This document shows, one piece after another, positions 28,563 through 37,896 of a stretch of 42,845 nt of DNA. The position numbers and the translations under genes are program-made. Under the pieces are notes generated by a model, which worked only from the letters and a program-made list of their open reading frames with translations, made no database searches and was not told the DNA's origin. The number at the start of each line of letters is the position of its first letter. Within the stretch, counting starts at the first letter, position 1. This stretch comes from Chloroflexota bacterium. Its GTDB lineage: Bacteria > Chloroflexota > Anaerolineae > Anaerolineales > Villigracilaceae. The stretch lies in the NCBI GenBank assembly GCA_013152325.1, contig JAADGN010000019.1, positions 1 to 42,845 of the forward strand, in the 5' to 3' direction.

Positions 28563-29021
28563 GTGGAACCAATTACGGTGCTCAAACGTAATTTGCAAGG
28601 CGAAGTGACCTGGCAGTATAGCGGCCGTGTCCTGCGCCGCGGGCCGAATTTGATCGTGCTGGAGGCCCGCTTCAACCGGCCGGGTGTATCCTTTATGGGC
28701 GTTTTGCTCAAAGAGGGCGACCGGTTCGTGGAGACCTTCTATGCCGACCGCTGGTACAACATTTTCGAGATCCACGATCGCGATGACGACCATCTTAAAG
28801 GCTGGTATTGCAACGTGGGCGAACCGGCGATATTGGATGACGCCACGGTTTCGTACGTGGACTTGGCGCTCGATTTGTGGGTGGCGGCGGATGGGACGCA
28901 AACCGTGCTGGACGAGGACGAGTTCGAAGCGTTGAACCTGGACGCGGAGATGCGCACCCGCGCCCTGGCCGCGCTGGAAGAGCTAAAAGGTGTCTTTAAC
29001 GCAAAAAGGCCTCCGCGATAA
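28563..29021 (+). CDS. DUF402 domain protein
   Basis: RWYNIFEIHDRDDDHLKGWYCNVGEPAILDDATVSYVDLALDLWV; GTG start. Confidence 0.85.
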   Translation: MEPITVLKRNLQGEVTWQYSGRVLRRGPNLIVLEARFNRPGVSFMGVLLKEGDRFVETFYADRWYNIFEIHDRDDDHLKGWYCNVGEPAILDDATVSYVDLALDLWVAADGTQTVLDEDEFEALNLDAEMRTRALAALEELKGVFNAKRPPR

Positions 29022-29039
29022 GGCGGGAGGCCTTTTTTT
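29003..29039. terminator. Bidirectional intrinsic terminator overlapping the 3' end of the DUF402 gene
   Basis: AAAAAGGCCTCCGCgataagGCGGGAGGCCTTTTTTT between convergent genes. Confidence 0.9.
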
Positions 29040-29051
29040 GTTGGGCCGGGT

Positions 29052-29249
29052 TTAGAGGACAAAGGGGACAATGGATTTGGCGAGGCCGAACAGCGCGTCG
29101 CCGTTGTTCCACAGCCACCAGCCAGCGCCGGCCACGACGACACAGCAGCAAAGCAAAACGATGGCGACGACAGCAATGATCAGGCCGACGTTCTTCTTCT
29201 TTGGTTCCTCGTAGGAAGGGGGGATGGGGGAGCCTATATTTTCGTTCAT
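29052..29249 (-). CDS. Small single-TM protein
   Basis: 65 aa; VGLIIAVVAIVLLCCCVVVAGAGWWLW hydrophobic helix. Confidence 0.6.
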   Translation of the reverse strand: MNENIGSPIPPSYEEPKKKNVGLIIAVVAIVLLCCCVVVAGAGWWLWNNGDALFGLAKSIVPFVL

Positions 29250-29281
29250 TTGTGCCTCCAGAAATTAAGTTGTAAGGTTGA

Positions 29282-29851
29282 TCAGGCTTGCTGACGGGCG
29301 TTGGCTCGTCTCCATAACCACCAGATGACGGTTGTGGTGATCAATATCAGAATGACGCCGACCAAAATTGGAATGATGATCGCCAGGATCGACAGGATCG
29401 TAGAGATCACGTCTTCCATAAAACTGACTGGCGCGTTGCCCGCGCCGCCGGTCGTGGCTGTGACCGCCGGGCGGACGGCAACGGATTTTACGGCGTGTAC
29501 GCTCCCGGCGACCAGCAGCCCGAGGGATAGCGAGAGCATGGGATGCACGTCGGTGATGACTTTGGCGCTGGCGGCAAAGGCAATGGCGCCCGCAGCTGGA
29601 CGTACGAAAGATTGGATCGCGTCGTTGATGTGGTTGACAGCCGGGACTTTGTCGGCGAAGAATTCGATTGCGCCCAGAACGACCAGCAAGCCGATGATCC
29701 ACCAACTGGTCAGCGTATCCCAGGGCGGATTGAGCTTGATCAGGTCTGTGAAGCGCGCCAGCAGCGCGACGACCAGCAGGGGGATGTAGGCGTTCAGTCC
29801 GGCGCTGGCGGAAAGCCCGAAGGCGGAGAAGATACCGGTCAGTATTTCCAT
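29282..29851 (-). CDS. DUF4126 family membrane protein
   Basis: FSAFGLSASAGLNAYIPLLVVALLARF; start overlaps upstream stop (TGATG). Confidence 0.85.
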   Translation of the reverse strand: MEILTGIFSAFGLSASAGLNAYIPLLVVALLARFTDLIKLNPPWDTLTSWWIIGLLVVLGAIEFFADKVPAVNHINDAIQSFVRPAAGAIAFAASAKVITDVHPMLSLSLGLLVAGSVHAVKSVAVRPAVTATTGGAGNAPVSFMEDVISTILSILAIIIPILVGVILILITTTVIWWLWRRANARQQA

Positions 29852-30693
29852 CAATAACCTCCTGCTTGTCCCATGGGGAAGCCGCCCCAGGTTCCGGTCG
29901 CCCAGAAGCGGAACAGGTCGATGCCCAGGATCATGATTAAGGCCATTGTGAATCCGGCGGTCAGCGGCAGCCATAGTTGGCGCAGCGTGTCGAAGGCGTT
30001 CTCCTGACGCATGATCATTACCCAGACCATGCTGTAGATAAGCGTCAGCAGTGCGAGCACGCCGAGCGGGCTGATGATGGCAATGGGGTAGAGCACCATG
30101 GGGCTTTCGGTCAGGATGCCCAGGTCGATCACGAGCATGGCGCCGACCAGCAGGCCCAGGTCGCGCCAACTGCCCAGGGCCGGGCGGGGATCGATCTTCT
30201 GCCAGACGGTTTGATTGAAAGCTGGGTACAACATGGCGGACATAGCCAGTCCCATGCCGCTGCCGGTCAGCAGGCGCAGGGTGTTGTTCGGGATGTAGAT
30301 GTTGGGGATTTGGTCGAACGAGCCGGGATAGGTTTGTTTCATCAGGTACAGGTACGAGTTGCTGCCGTCCACAAACCAGATCAGGGCAAACAGGGCCAGC
30401 GGGATGATGAGTTTCCTGGGCGGCATGCCGCTCCGCTTGCGGCTGACAAGAGCCATGAAGAGCAATCCGACCGCCGCGCCGGTGAAGGTGCCGGTGTCAC
30501 GCGCACACAACGGCAGTTGCCGCTCGCCGATGTGGAAGGAACGTTCGCTGATGCGGTGACAGACGGCGTAGCCGATTGAGTCCGCTTTGCCGAGAATGCC
30601 CGGCGGCGCAACGTACAGCCATCCGGCAAGCACAGTGATGGCCGCCAGCGGAACGAGCCATTTGGTCAACTTACCGATAAATGTTTTCTGCAT
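29851..30693 (-). CDS. DUF2085 family membrane protein
   Basis: CHRISERSFHIGERQLPLCARDTGTFTG signature. Confidence 0.87.
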   Translation of the reverse strand: MQKTFIGKLTKWLVPLAAITVLAGWLYVAPPGILGKADSIGYAVCHRISERSFHIGERQLPLCARDTGTFTGAAVGLLFMALVSRKRSGMPPRKLIIPLALFALIWFVDGSNSYLYLMKQTYPGSFDQIPNIYIPNNTLRLLTGSGMGLAMSAMLYPAFNQTVWQKIDPRPALGSWRDLGLLVGAMLVIDLGILTESPMVLYPIAIISPLGVLALLTLIYSMVWVMIMRQENAFDTLRQLWLPLTAGFTMALIMILGIDLFRFWATGTWGGFPMGQAGGY

Positions 30694-30834
30694 TGTGTCA
30701 TCATTATATGGGCATTACCTTCGAAACGCAAGCAGGCAGGAAAATTCCAACCACGGCGAAGCGATTCTCTTCTGGTAAGATAGAAACCGTCCCTGGAGCC
30801 TGTCGGCCATTGATCGCCGACTACTGACTACCCT

Positions 30835-32118
30835 ATGAAGAAAATCTCCTTCCCTCGCATGTTCGCGCTCAACGCCTATTGGCTTGGCGTCTCGTTTATG
30901 TGGAGTGCGCTGCATCCGCTTATCTTGCCGGCGGTGCTGCTCAACTATGTGCCGGAGACGCAGAAAAATACCTACCTTGGTTTGTTGACGTTCGTCGGTT
31001 TGGTGATCGCGATGATTATCCAGCCGCTTTCGGGCGCGTTGAGCGACAGCTGGGTCTCGCGCTGGGGACGGCGCAGGCCGCTCATCGTTATCGGGACGCT
31101 GTTCGACTTCGTCTTTCTGTCCGTTTTGGCCTGGGGCGGCGGATTCGTCTGGTTGATTGTCGGCTACATCGGCCTGCAATTCAGTTCGAATATCGCGCAC
31201 GGCCCGGCGCAGGGACTGCTGCCCGACCGCGTCCCGCTGGGGCAGATGGGCGCGGCCAGCGGCTTGAAGACTTTCCTGGACATGACCGCGCTGATCATCG
31301 CCTCGCTCGCGGCAGGACGCCTGCTCGATCCCGAAGGGAAGAATCCGACCCTTGTCATGCTGGTGGTGATGGGGGTGCTGGCGGCGGGGCTGGCGGTCAC
31401 TGTCTTTGGGACGCCCGAAGAGCCGACGCACGGCAGACCCAAAACAGATTGGCGCGGCCTGCGGGACTCGTTCCGCATTGACTTGCGCGCCAATACCGCT
31501 TATTGGTGGTTGATCGGCCAGCGCTTTCTCTTCTTGATCGGCATCTATGGCTTGCAGGCCTTTGCCCAGTATTATATGCGCGACGTGCTGCGCGTGGAAA
31601 ACCCGGTCAAGCAGACCGGCGATCTGCTGGCCGGGCTGACGTTGGGACTCGTCGTCCTGGCGCTGGCTGGCGGCTGGTTGAGCGACCGCTTCGGCGCCAA
31701 ACGCGTCCTGTCCATCGCCGGGTGGCTGGCCGCAGTTGGATTCATCCTGTTGATGCTGGCCCGCACGCCGGAGACGCTGGTTGCCTATGGCGTGGTCATC
31801 GGCGCGGGGATCGGTCTCTTCCTGACCGCGAACTGGGCGCTGGCCAGCCGCCTGGCCCCGGCGGGTGAAGCGGGCAAGTTTCTTGGCCTGACCAACCTGG
31901 CTACGGCCGGTTCGGGTGCGCTGGCGCGTCTCGAAGGCCCGCTGGTGGATATGCTCAATCATGCTTTCCCCGGTGTCTGGGCGGGGTACAAGTTCCTGTT
32001 CATCTTTGGAGCGCTCTGCGCATTGGGGAGTGTGCTGCTGTTGAAGCGCGTGGTTTTGCCGGATGCTGACCCAGATGTAACGGTTGTTTTTGTGGAGTAC
32101 CCTGCGGAGACGGAGTGA
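30835..32118 (+). CDS. MFS transporter (SLC45/sugar-type)
   Basis: LSGALSDSWVSRWGRRRPLIVIG; about 12 TM segments. Confidence 0.88.
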   Translation: MKKISFPRMFALNAYWLGVSFMWSALHPLILPAVLLNYVPETQKNTYLGLLTFVGLVIAMIIQPLSGALSDSWVSRWGRRRPLIVIGTLFDFVFLSVLAWGGGFVWLIVGYIGLQFSSNIAHGPAQGLLPDRVPLGQMGAASGLKTFLDMTALIIASLAAGRLLDPEGKNPTLVMLVVMGVLAAGLAVTVFGTPEEPTHGRPKTDWRGLRDSFRIDLRANTAYWWLIGQRFLFLIGIYGLQAFAQYYMRDVLRVENPVKQTGDLLAGLTLGLVVLALAGGWLSDRFGAKRVLSIAGWLAAVGFILLMLARTPETLVAYGVVIGAGIGLFLTANWALASRLAPAGEAGKFLGLTNLATAGSGALARLEGPLVDMLNHAFPGVWAGYKFLFIFGALCALGSVLLLKRVVLPDADPDVTVVFVEYPAETE

Positions 32119-32130
32119 CGTTCATACAGT

Positions 32131-32157
32131 GCAACCCATCCGGTTATCTTGCGTATA
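32131..32157 (+). promoter_or_regulatory. Candidate ECF-sigma-type promoter: GCAACC - 15 nt - CGTATA
   Basis: AAC core in the -35 and CGT in the -10, 26 nt upstream of the ECF sigma start codon. Confidence 0.5.
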
Positions 32158-32183
32158 TGGATTAGAACGAATTAGGAGAACCC

Positions 32184-32783
32184 GTGGAAGACGAAAAGGT
32201 CTGGATACTCCAGGCCCAACAGGGCAGTGACGAGACTTTTACATATTTGGTCGAGGCGTACCAGAAGCCGGTCTACAACCTTTGTTACCGGATGCTGGGT
32301 GGGTCGGAGGCGGCTGAGGATGCGGCTCAGGAGACCTTTCTGCGAGCCTATCAAAACCTGGCGCGCTATGATATCAGGCGTTCCTTCGGCACCTGGCTGC
32401 TTTCCATCGCGGCGCATTACTGCATCGACCGCTTGCGTCGTAAACGACTGCCCACTTTTTCGATCCATGACGACGAAGGCGCGCCCATCGAAGTCCCCGA
32501 CGTTTCAGCCGCGAACCCGGAGAAGGAGACAATGCGAGGCGAGCAACGTGAACGCTTGCAAAACCTGCTTCAATCGCTGAACGAGACCGATCGCGCCGCC
32601 ATCATCCTGCGTTATTGGCACGAGTATTCCGAAGCCGAAATCGCCGAGGCGCTCTCGCTGACGGTCAGCGCCGTCAAGAGCCGTTTGCACCGGGCGCGCC
32701 GTCGCCTGGGGCATCTCTGGCAGGAAGAATCGCAGCAGACACCAAGTGTGGAAAGGATCCCTTATGAATCACCAGCCTTTTGA
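32184..32783 (+). CDS. ECF-type RNA polymerase sigma factor
   Basis: YQKPVYNLCYRMLGGSEAAEDAAQETFLRAY; YSEAEIAEALSLTVSAVKSRLHRARRRL; GTG start. Confidence 0.94.
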   Translation: MEDEKVWILQAQQGSDETFTYLVEAYQKPVYNLCYRMLGGSEAAEDAAQETFLRAYQNLARYDIRRSFGTWLLSIAAHYCIDRLRRKRLPTFSIHDDEGAPIEVPDVSAANPEKETMRGEQRERLQNLLQSLNETDRAAIILRYWHEYSEAEIAEALSLTVSAVKSRLHRARRRLGHLWQEESQQTPSVERIPYESPAF

Positions 32784-33279
32784 ATCTTGGCTGCTCGCAG
32801 ACGAGCTGCTGACATCTGAACAGCGACAGGCCCTCCAGGTCCACGTCCGCAAGTGCGCCGACTGCGCCGCGCTGATGGAAACCAACCTGGCCTTGCGTTC
32901 TGTTCGGGCGGCCGCGCCCGCTCCGGGGTTTGCCGACCGGTTCCGGGTCCGGTTGGAGGCGAGGCGGAAGGCCCAGCGTAAACGGCATCTGTTGGGAGGG
33001 CTGATCCTCGTCATCGGCGGGCTGAGCCTGTTGTCCTGGTTCGTGTGGCCGGTTGCCGCTCGTTCGCCGTCCGAGGTGATCGTCATCTGGGCCACCTCGC
33101 TGGTGTCCATTTTGACCTCGCTGCAAACGTTTGGCGAGATCGGCTCGGTGTTGCTGCGCGTGGCAACGGGTTTTATCCCCGCTTACGCGTGGGCGCTGGC
33201 CGGGACGCTGTTCAGCGGGTTGAGCCTGTTATGGGTCTTCTCCATCCGGAAATTTACTCGCACCCCGCAAGGGGTCTGA
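32764..33279 (+). CDS. Anti-sigma factor (zinc-finger-type N-terminus, TM)
   Basis: LQVHVRKCADCAALM (HxxxCxxC) then TM segments; overlaps sigma gene. Confidence 0.85.
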   Translation: MNHQPFESWLLADELLTSEQRQALQVHVRKCADCAALMETNLALRSVRAAAPAPGFADRFRVRLEARRKAQRKRHLLGGLILVIGGLSLLSWFVWPVAARSPSEVIVIWATSLVSILTSLQTFGEIGSVLLRVATGFIPAYAWALAGTLFSGLSLLWVFSIRKFTRTPQGV

Positions 33280-33298
33280 GGGCATCAAGGAGTGTGTC

Positions 33299-34297
33299 AT
33301 GAAAGTTACAGGAAAACTTCTCTCCGGTTTCCTTGTGTTATTCCTCCTGCTCGTACCGGCGCAGTCTGCGGCGGCGAAGGGACTGTTTGACGGGCCGGTG
33401 ATATTCGGCGGTTCGTATGTTTTGCAAAGCGGCGAAACGCTGGATGGCGATGTTGTGATCTTTGGCGGCGTAGCGACCATCGAGGAAGGTGCGCGGGTCA
33501 ATGGTGATGTGGTTTTGATGGGGGGCAGCCTGCTCCTGGACGGTGAAGTCAATGGCAATGTAGTGGTGGTCGGCGGGGTGGTATCGCTGGGCGAGCACTC
33601 GCTTGTGCGCGGCGACTTGGCTACGATCGGAGCTTCGCTTCAACGGGCGGATGGCTCGCGTGTGGAAGGCAACATTATCTACAACGCGACCGGCTTCAGA
33701 TCGGACGAAAAGCCCTTTGTGCCGCCCGTTCCCGCAATCCCGCGCGTGGTCGTGAATGCCAATCCCATCTGGCCGATCTTGGGTGTGTTGGGACGCGCCC
33801 TGGTGCTGGGCCTGGTGGCGATGCTGGTGGTGATGTTCCTGCCTGAACCGACGCGGCGTGTGGCGCAGGCTGCCGTCGATCAACCGGTGGTGGCCGGGGG
33901 TCTCGGCCTGTTGACCATCGTTATCCTGCCGCTGGCAATCGTTGTCCTGGCGCTGACGATTATCCTGAGTCCGGTGGCGTTGATCACCGTCTTGGTGCTT
34001 GTTGTGGCGATCCTGTATGGCTGGATCGGGCTGGGGCTGGAGGTTGGGGAGCGCTTCACAAAGATGCTCGACCAGGAATGGCCGCTGCCGCTCACGGCCG
34101 GGTTTGGCACGCTGTTATTGACCCTGGTCTCTGACGGGATTGGCCTGATCCCTTGCATTGGCTGGCTGGCGCCTTTTATCATCGCGATGTTGGCGATAGG
34201 CGGCGTGATCATGACCCGTTTTGGGTCACAGGTCGTTTTGCCGCCCGCGATGGTCGTCCCCGCCCCTCCCGCGGGGCCGGACGCGGCGACCGAATAG
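33299..34297 (+). CDS. Polymer-forming (bactofilin-like) domain membrane protein with signal peptide
   Basis: GDVVIFGGVATIEEGARVNGDVVLMGGSLLLDGEVNGNVVVVGG beta-repeat followed by TM helices. Confidence 0.82.
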   Translation: MKVTGKLLSGFLVLFLLLVPAQSAAAKGLFDGPVIFGGSYVLQSGETLDGDVVIFGGVATIEEGARVNGDVVLMGGSLLLDGEVNGNVVVVGGVVSLGEHSLVRGDLATIGASLQRADGSRVEGNIIYNATGFRSDEKPFVPPVPAIPRVVVNANPIWPILGVLGRALVLGLVAMLVVMFLPEPTRRVAQAAVDQPVVAGGLGLLTIVILPLAIVVLALTIILSPVALITVLVLVVAILYGWIGLGLEVGERFTKMLDQEWPLPLTAGFGTLLLTLVSDGIGLIPCIGWLAPFIIAMLAIGGVIMTRFGSQVVLPPAMVVPAPPAGPDAATE

Positions 34298-34317
34298 CAG
34301 GAACTGCTTCCAATAAT

Positions 34318-34351
34318 GCATCCCCGTCTCTTCGCGAGGCGGGGATGTTTT
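34318..34351 (+). terminator. Intrinsic terminator
   Basis: CATCCCCGtctcttcgcgaggCGGGGATG followed by TTTT. Confidence 0.85.
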
Positions 34352-34452
34352 GTTGCCCAAGTTGATCCCGTTCGTGCTTTGGAAATCCGCCCAGTCAGCG
34401 TTCCATTTTCAGTCCGATTTTCAAACTGCCGGGCGGGTAGATGCAGCTCGGG

Positions 34453-35649
34453 TTACATAATGGGTTGGGCAGGGATGGCCTCGACAGGAGTCTCCTTGAG
34501 CGTGCCTGTGACAAGCGCTGCAGTCAGCGCGAGTCCGGCGGTCATCAGGAAGACGTGCGGAAAGCCCCAGACGTCGGCCAACAGGCCGCTGACGAGCATA
34601 CCCAGCGCGCCGGCCGCGAATTTGAAGCCGAGCACCAACCCGGAGGCCAAAGCCCGTCCGCCGCGGATGGTCTGCTGGGCGAGCACGACCAGGATGGGGT
34701 GCACGGATCCGTTCAGCGCGCCGGCCAGCGGCACGATGAGATACAGCCACGGAGACCAGCCCAACCGGGAGACAATGTAGAGCGGAATGCTGGCGAGGGC
34801 CAGGGCCGTCATCGCGACGCGCCGCTTGCCGAATTTGTCTGCCAGGGTGCCGCCGAGTACGTTGCCCAATGCCGCGCCGCCCATGTACAGACCGGTGATC
34901 ACCCCGTATATGGTGGCGGTTTGGCCGAGATCGCTTAAGTACTTGGGGATGAAGGTGTTCATCGTTTGCTGCACCCAGGCTTGCAGGGCGGTGGCCGATG
35001 CCAGGGCAATGAGAAAAGCTTTGCTGGCCGTCAGCCGGGACGGGGCGGTTTTCGCGGCTTTGGATTTGACGGTCTGCTTGACCTTCGTGACCAGGAAGCG
35101 CAGCCGGAAGGACGTGTTGATCCCGACGGGCAAGGCGGCCACGGACAACAGCAGCAGGCCGGGCATGCCGAAACGGTCGAGCAGGGGGCCGCCGAGCATT
35201 GGGCCGATGGCGTAGGCGGTTTGGCCAAACAGGAAAAAATATGATGCGGCGGTCGTCGCGTGTCCGGCGAAGAGCGTTTCTCCCAACCTTGCGGCTTCGG
35301 CCACGCCGGCGGGATGGAACGCCGCTGAACCCAGGCTGGCAAGGATGAGTGCTGCCAGGGCATAATAACCGGGCAAAACCAGCGCCAGGGAGAAGAGCGT
35401 GCCCATCCACAAAACGCCGCCCGTGGCTAGCCAGCGTGCGCCGTGATGGTCGCTCAGCCAGCCAAAAAGGGGCTGCGTGAGTGATGCAGTCCAGACATAG
35501 GCCAGGGTCACCGCGCCCAGCGCGGTGTTGCTCAGGCCAAGTTGGTCGCCAATGTACGTGAACAGAATGGAGCGTTGTGCGCCCAGGATATCTACGAGCA
35601 GGTGTCCGAGGGCAATCGACGAGAAGACGGAATCGAACAGAAGGGACAT
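34453..35649 (-). CDS. MFS transporter (Fsr-like)
   Basis: GHLLVDILGAQRSILFTYIGDQLGLSNTALG...GSAAFHPAGVAEAARL. Confidence 0.85.
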   Translation of the reverse strand: MSLLFDSVFSSIALGHLLVDILGAQRSILFTYIGDQLGLSNTALGAVTLAYVWTASLTQPLFGWLSDHHGARWLATGGVLWMGTLFSLALVLPGYYALAALILASLGSAAFHPAGVAEAARLGETLFAGHATTAASYFFLFGQTAYAIGPMLGGPLLDRFGMPGLLLLSVAALPVGINTSFRLRFLVTKVKQTVKSKAAKTAPSRLTASKAFLIALASATALQAWVQQTMNTFIPKYLSDLGQTATIYGVITGLYMGGAALGNVLGGTLADKFGKRRVAMTALALASIPLYIVSRLGWSPWLYLIVPLAGALNGSVHPILVVLAQQTIRGGRALASGLVLGFKFAAGALGMLVSGLLADVWGFPHVFLMTAGLALTAALVTGTLKETPVEAIPAQPIM

Positions 35650-35693
35650 GGGTAGTTACCTGTCATCAGCGAACAGCAATCAGCGAACGGTAA

Positions 35694-36302
35694 TTACTGA
35701 CGGTAGATGCGGCTTTCCTGAATGTAAGCGTATACGTCTGGGGGAAGATAATAACGGATGGGCAGCCCTGCGGCGGCGCGGCGGCGGATCTCGCGGGACG
35801 AGATTTCCAGCAGGGGGGTGTCCACGAAGCGGATCTTTGACGTGATGCCGGGCAGCGCGGCCTCCAGCGCGGTCAGGTCGATGGAGTCGCCGGGGCGGCG
35901 CATCACGCCGATTTCGTGGCAGGCAGACACAATGTCCGCGGGGTGATGCCAGGTTGCCAGGTTGTGGAGCGAGTCCCCGCCCATCAGGTAGATGATCTCC
36001 GCTTTGGGATGCTCATCCCGGATCAATTGGACGGTGTCTACCGAATAGTGCGGGCCGCTGCGGTCGATCTCCACGCGCGAGAGTTCAAAGCAGGGATCGC
36101 CCTGGATGGCGAGACGGAGCATCTTCAGCCGGTGGGCCAGCGGGGTGATGAGGTAGTCGAGTTTATGCGGCGGGAGGGGAGTGAGCACCCACAGCAAGCG
36201 CGTCAGTTCGAGTTGCGCCTGGGCTTCGCTGGCCAGGATCAGGTGGCCGAGATGGGGCGGGTCGAATGTCCCTCCGAAGATGCCGATGCGTTCAGTTGAC
36301 AT
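35694..36302 (-). CDS. nadD: Nicotinate-nucleotide adenylyltransferase
   Basis: IGIFGGTFDPPHLGHLILASEA; start at 36302 within ORF 35694-36512. Confidence 0.95.
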   Translation of the reverse strand: MSTERIGIFGGTFDPPHLGHLILASEAQAQLELTRLLWVLTPLPPHKLDYLITPLAHRLKMLRLAIQGDPCFELSRVEIDRSGPHYSVDTVQLIRDEHPKAEIIYLMGGDSLHNLATWHHPADIVSACHEIGVMRRPGDSIDLTALEAALPGITSKIRFVDTPLLEISSREIRRRAAAGLPIRYYLPPDVYAYIQESRIYRQ

Positions 36303-36544
36303 GGAGTGTAGTATATCGCATTTGAGGGTAAATTGTTGCCTCCTGACAATTTTGTAACGCAAAATCTTTTCTGTCTTTGCAGGGAGAACTCTGTTCGACG
36401 ATCGCGTGGCGCACCCGCCGTGCTGCACGTTCGCGCTGACATGCGCCGTATTTTTGGTCGCCCCTGTATTTTCAGCCGTAAAAATGTCGGTTACAATTAT
36501 CGGCACAGCCACAATAACGTTTCAAATTTCTCAGAGAGAAGGCC

Positions 36545-37840
36545 ATGCGTACTGTAGACATCATTACGAAAAAACGCGACAAAGGCGAGCTAAGCCGTGC
36601 AGAGATCGAATTTTTTGTGCAGGGATTCGCCAATGGTGAGATTCCCGACTACCAGGCCTCGGCCTGGGCGATGGCGGTGCTGCTCAACGGCATGACGCCG
36701 CGCGAAACGACTGACCTGACGCTGGCCATGGCGCGTTCCGGCGAGACACTCGATCTCTCCGACGTAGTGGACATCGCTGTGGACAAGCACTCTTCCGGCG
36801 GGGTGGGCGACAAGACCACGCTGGTCGTCTTGCCGGCGGTGGCGGCTTGCGGATTGCCGGTGGGCAAGATGTCCGGCCGCGGGCTGGGCTTCAGCGGCGG
36901 AACGCTGGACAAGATGGAATCCATCCCCGGCTACCGCGTGGATTTGACCACCGAGGAGTTCAAACGGCAGTTGAGCGAGATCGGCATTGTCCTGACCGGT
37001 CAGAGCGCAGACCTGGCTCCCGCGGACGGCAAACTCTACGCCCTGCGGGATGTGACCGGCACCGTGCCGTCGATTCCGTTGATTGCCTCCTCGATCATGA
37101 GCAAGAAAATCGCAGCGGGCGCGCAGGCCATTGTGCTGGACGTGAAACTCGGCCTGGGCGCGTTCATGCAGACGCTCGACGATGCCCGCGAACTGGCCTC
37201 GCTGATGGTTTCGATCGGTGAACTGGCCGGACGTAAAGTTGTCGCGCTGCTCTCGGACATGAATCAGCCCCTCGGTCATGCCGTCGGCAACGCGCTCGAA
37301 GTGCGCGAGGCGATTGACACGCTGCGCGGCGGCGGGCCGGCGGATTTCCGTGAACACTGTCTGCACGTCAGCGCACATATGCTGGTGTTGGGCAAACGCG
37401 CCGCAGACCTGGACTCCGCTCGCCAGATGGCAGAAGCCGCGCTCGCGGATGGCCGCGCGCTGGCCAAGTTCCGTGACCTGGTCGCGGCGCAAGGCGGGGA
37501 TGCGACCTACGTGGACGACCCTGACAAATTCCCGCAGGCGAAACTGATAGAGACCGTGGCTGCCCCTCGAAGCGGCAGCCTGCAGCGGGTCCACGCGCGC
37601 ATCGTGGGGGAGGCGGCGGTCGTTTTGGGCGCGGGACGCGCCCGGAAGGGCGATCCGGTGGATCACGCGGTCGGATTCCTTATCCACCACAAAGTTGGCG
37701 ATCATATCGAAGCGGGCGAGCCGCTTTTCACCATCTATGCGGATGACGCCGAGCGTCTGGCGCAAGTACGTAAAGACGTTTTGGATGCCCATGTTTTCAG
37801 CGATGAAACGGTGGACCCATTGCCGCTGTTTTATGAGTAA
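36545..37840 (+). CDS. pdp: Pyrimidine-nucleoside (thymidine) phosphorylase
   Basis: DKHSSGGVGDKTTLVVLP; KMSGRGLGFSGGTLDKMESIPGYR. Confidence 0.95.
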   Translation: MRTVDIITKKRDKGELSRAEIEFFVQGFANGEIPDYQASAWAMAVLLNGMTPRETTDLTLAMARSGETLDLSDVVDIAVDKHSSGGVGDKTTLVVLPAVAACGLPVGKMSGRGLGFSGGTLDKMESIPGYRVDLTTEEFKRQLSEIGIVLTGQSADLAPADGKLYALRDVTGTVPSIPLIASSIMSKKIAAGAQAIVLDVKLGLGAFMQTLDDARELASLMVSIGELAGRKVVALLSDMNQPLGHAVGNALEVREAIDTLRGGGPADFREHCLHVSAHMLVLGKRAADLDSARQMAEAALADGRALAKFRDLVAAQGGDATYVDDPDKFPQAKLIETVAAPRSGSLQRVHARIVGEAAVVLGAGRARKGDPVDHAVGFLIHHKVGDHIEAGEPLFTIYADDAERLAQVRKDVLDAHVFSDETVDPLPLFYE

Positions 37841-37896
37841 AAAATGCTTGCGTAAATTGCTGGAATAGTGCATACTAGGGACAGGAGCGTGCGTCC

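Noticed and set aside
30715-31962. 415-aa minus-strand ORF antisense to the MFS transporter
   Set aside because: Gln/Arg/Asp-rich antisense shadow of a hydrophobic membrane protein.
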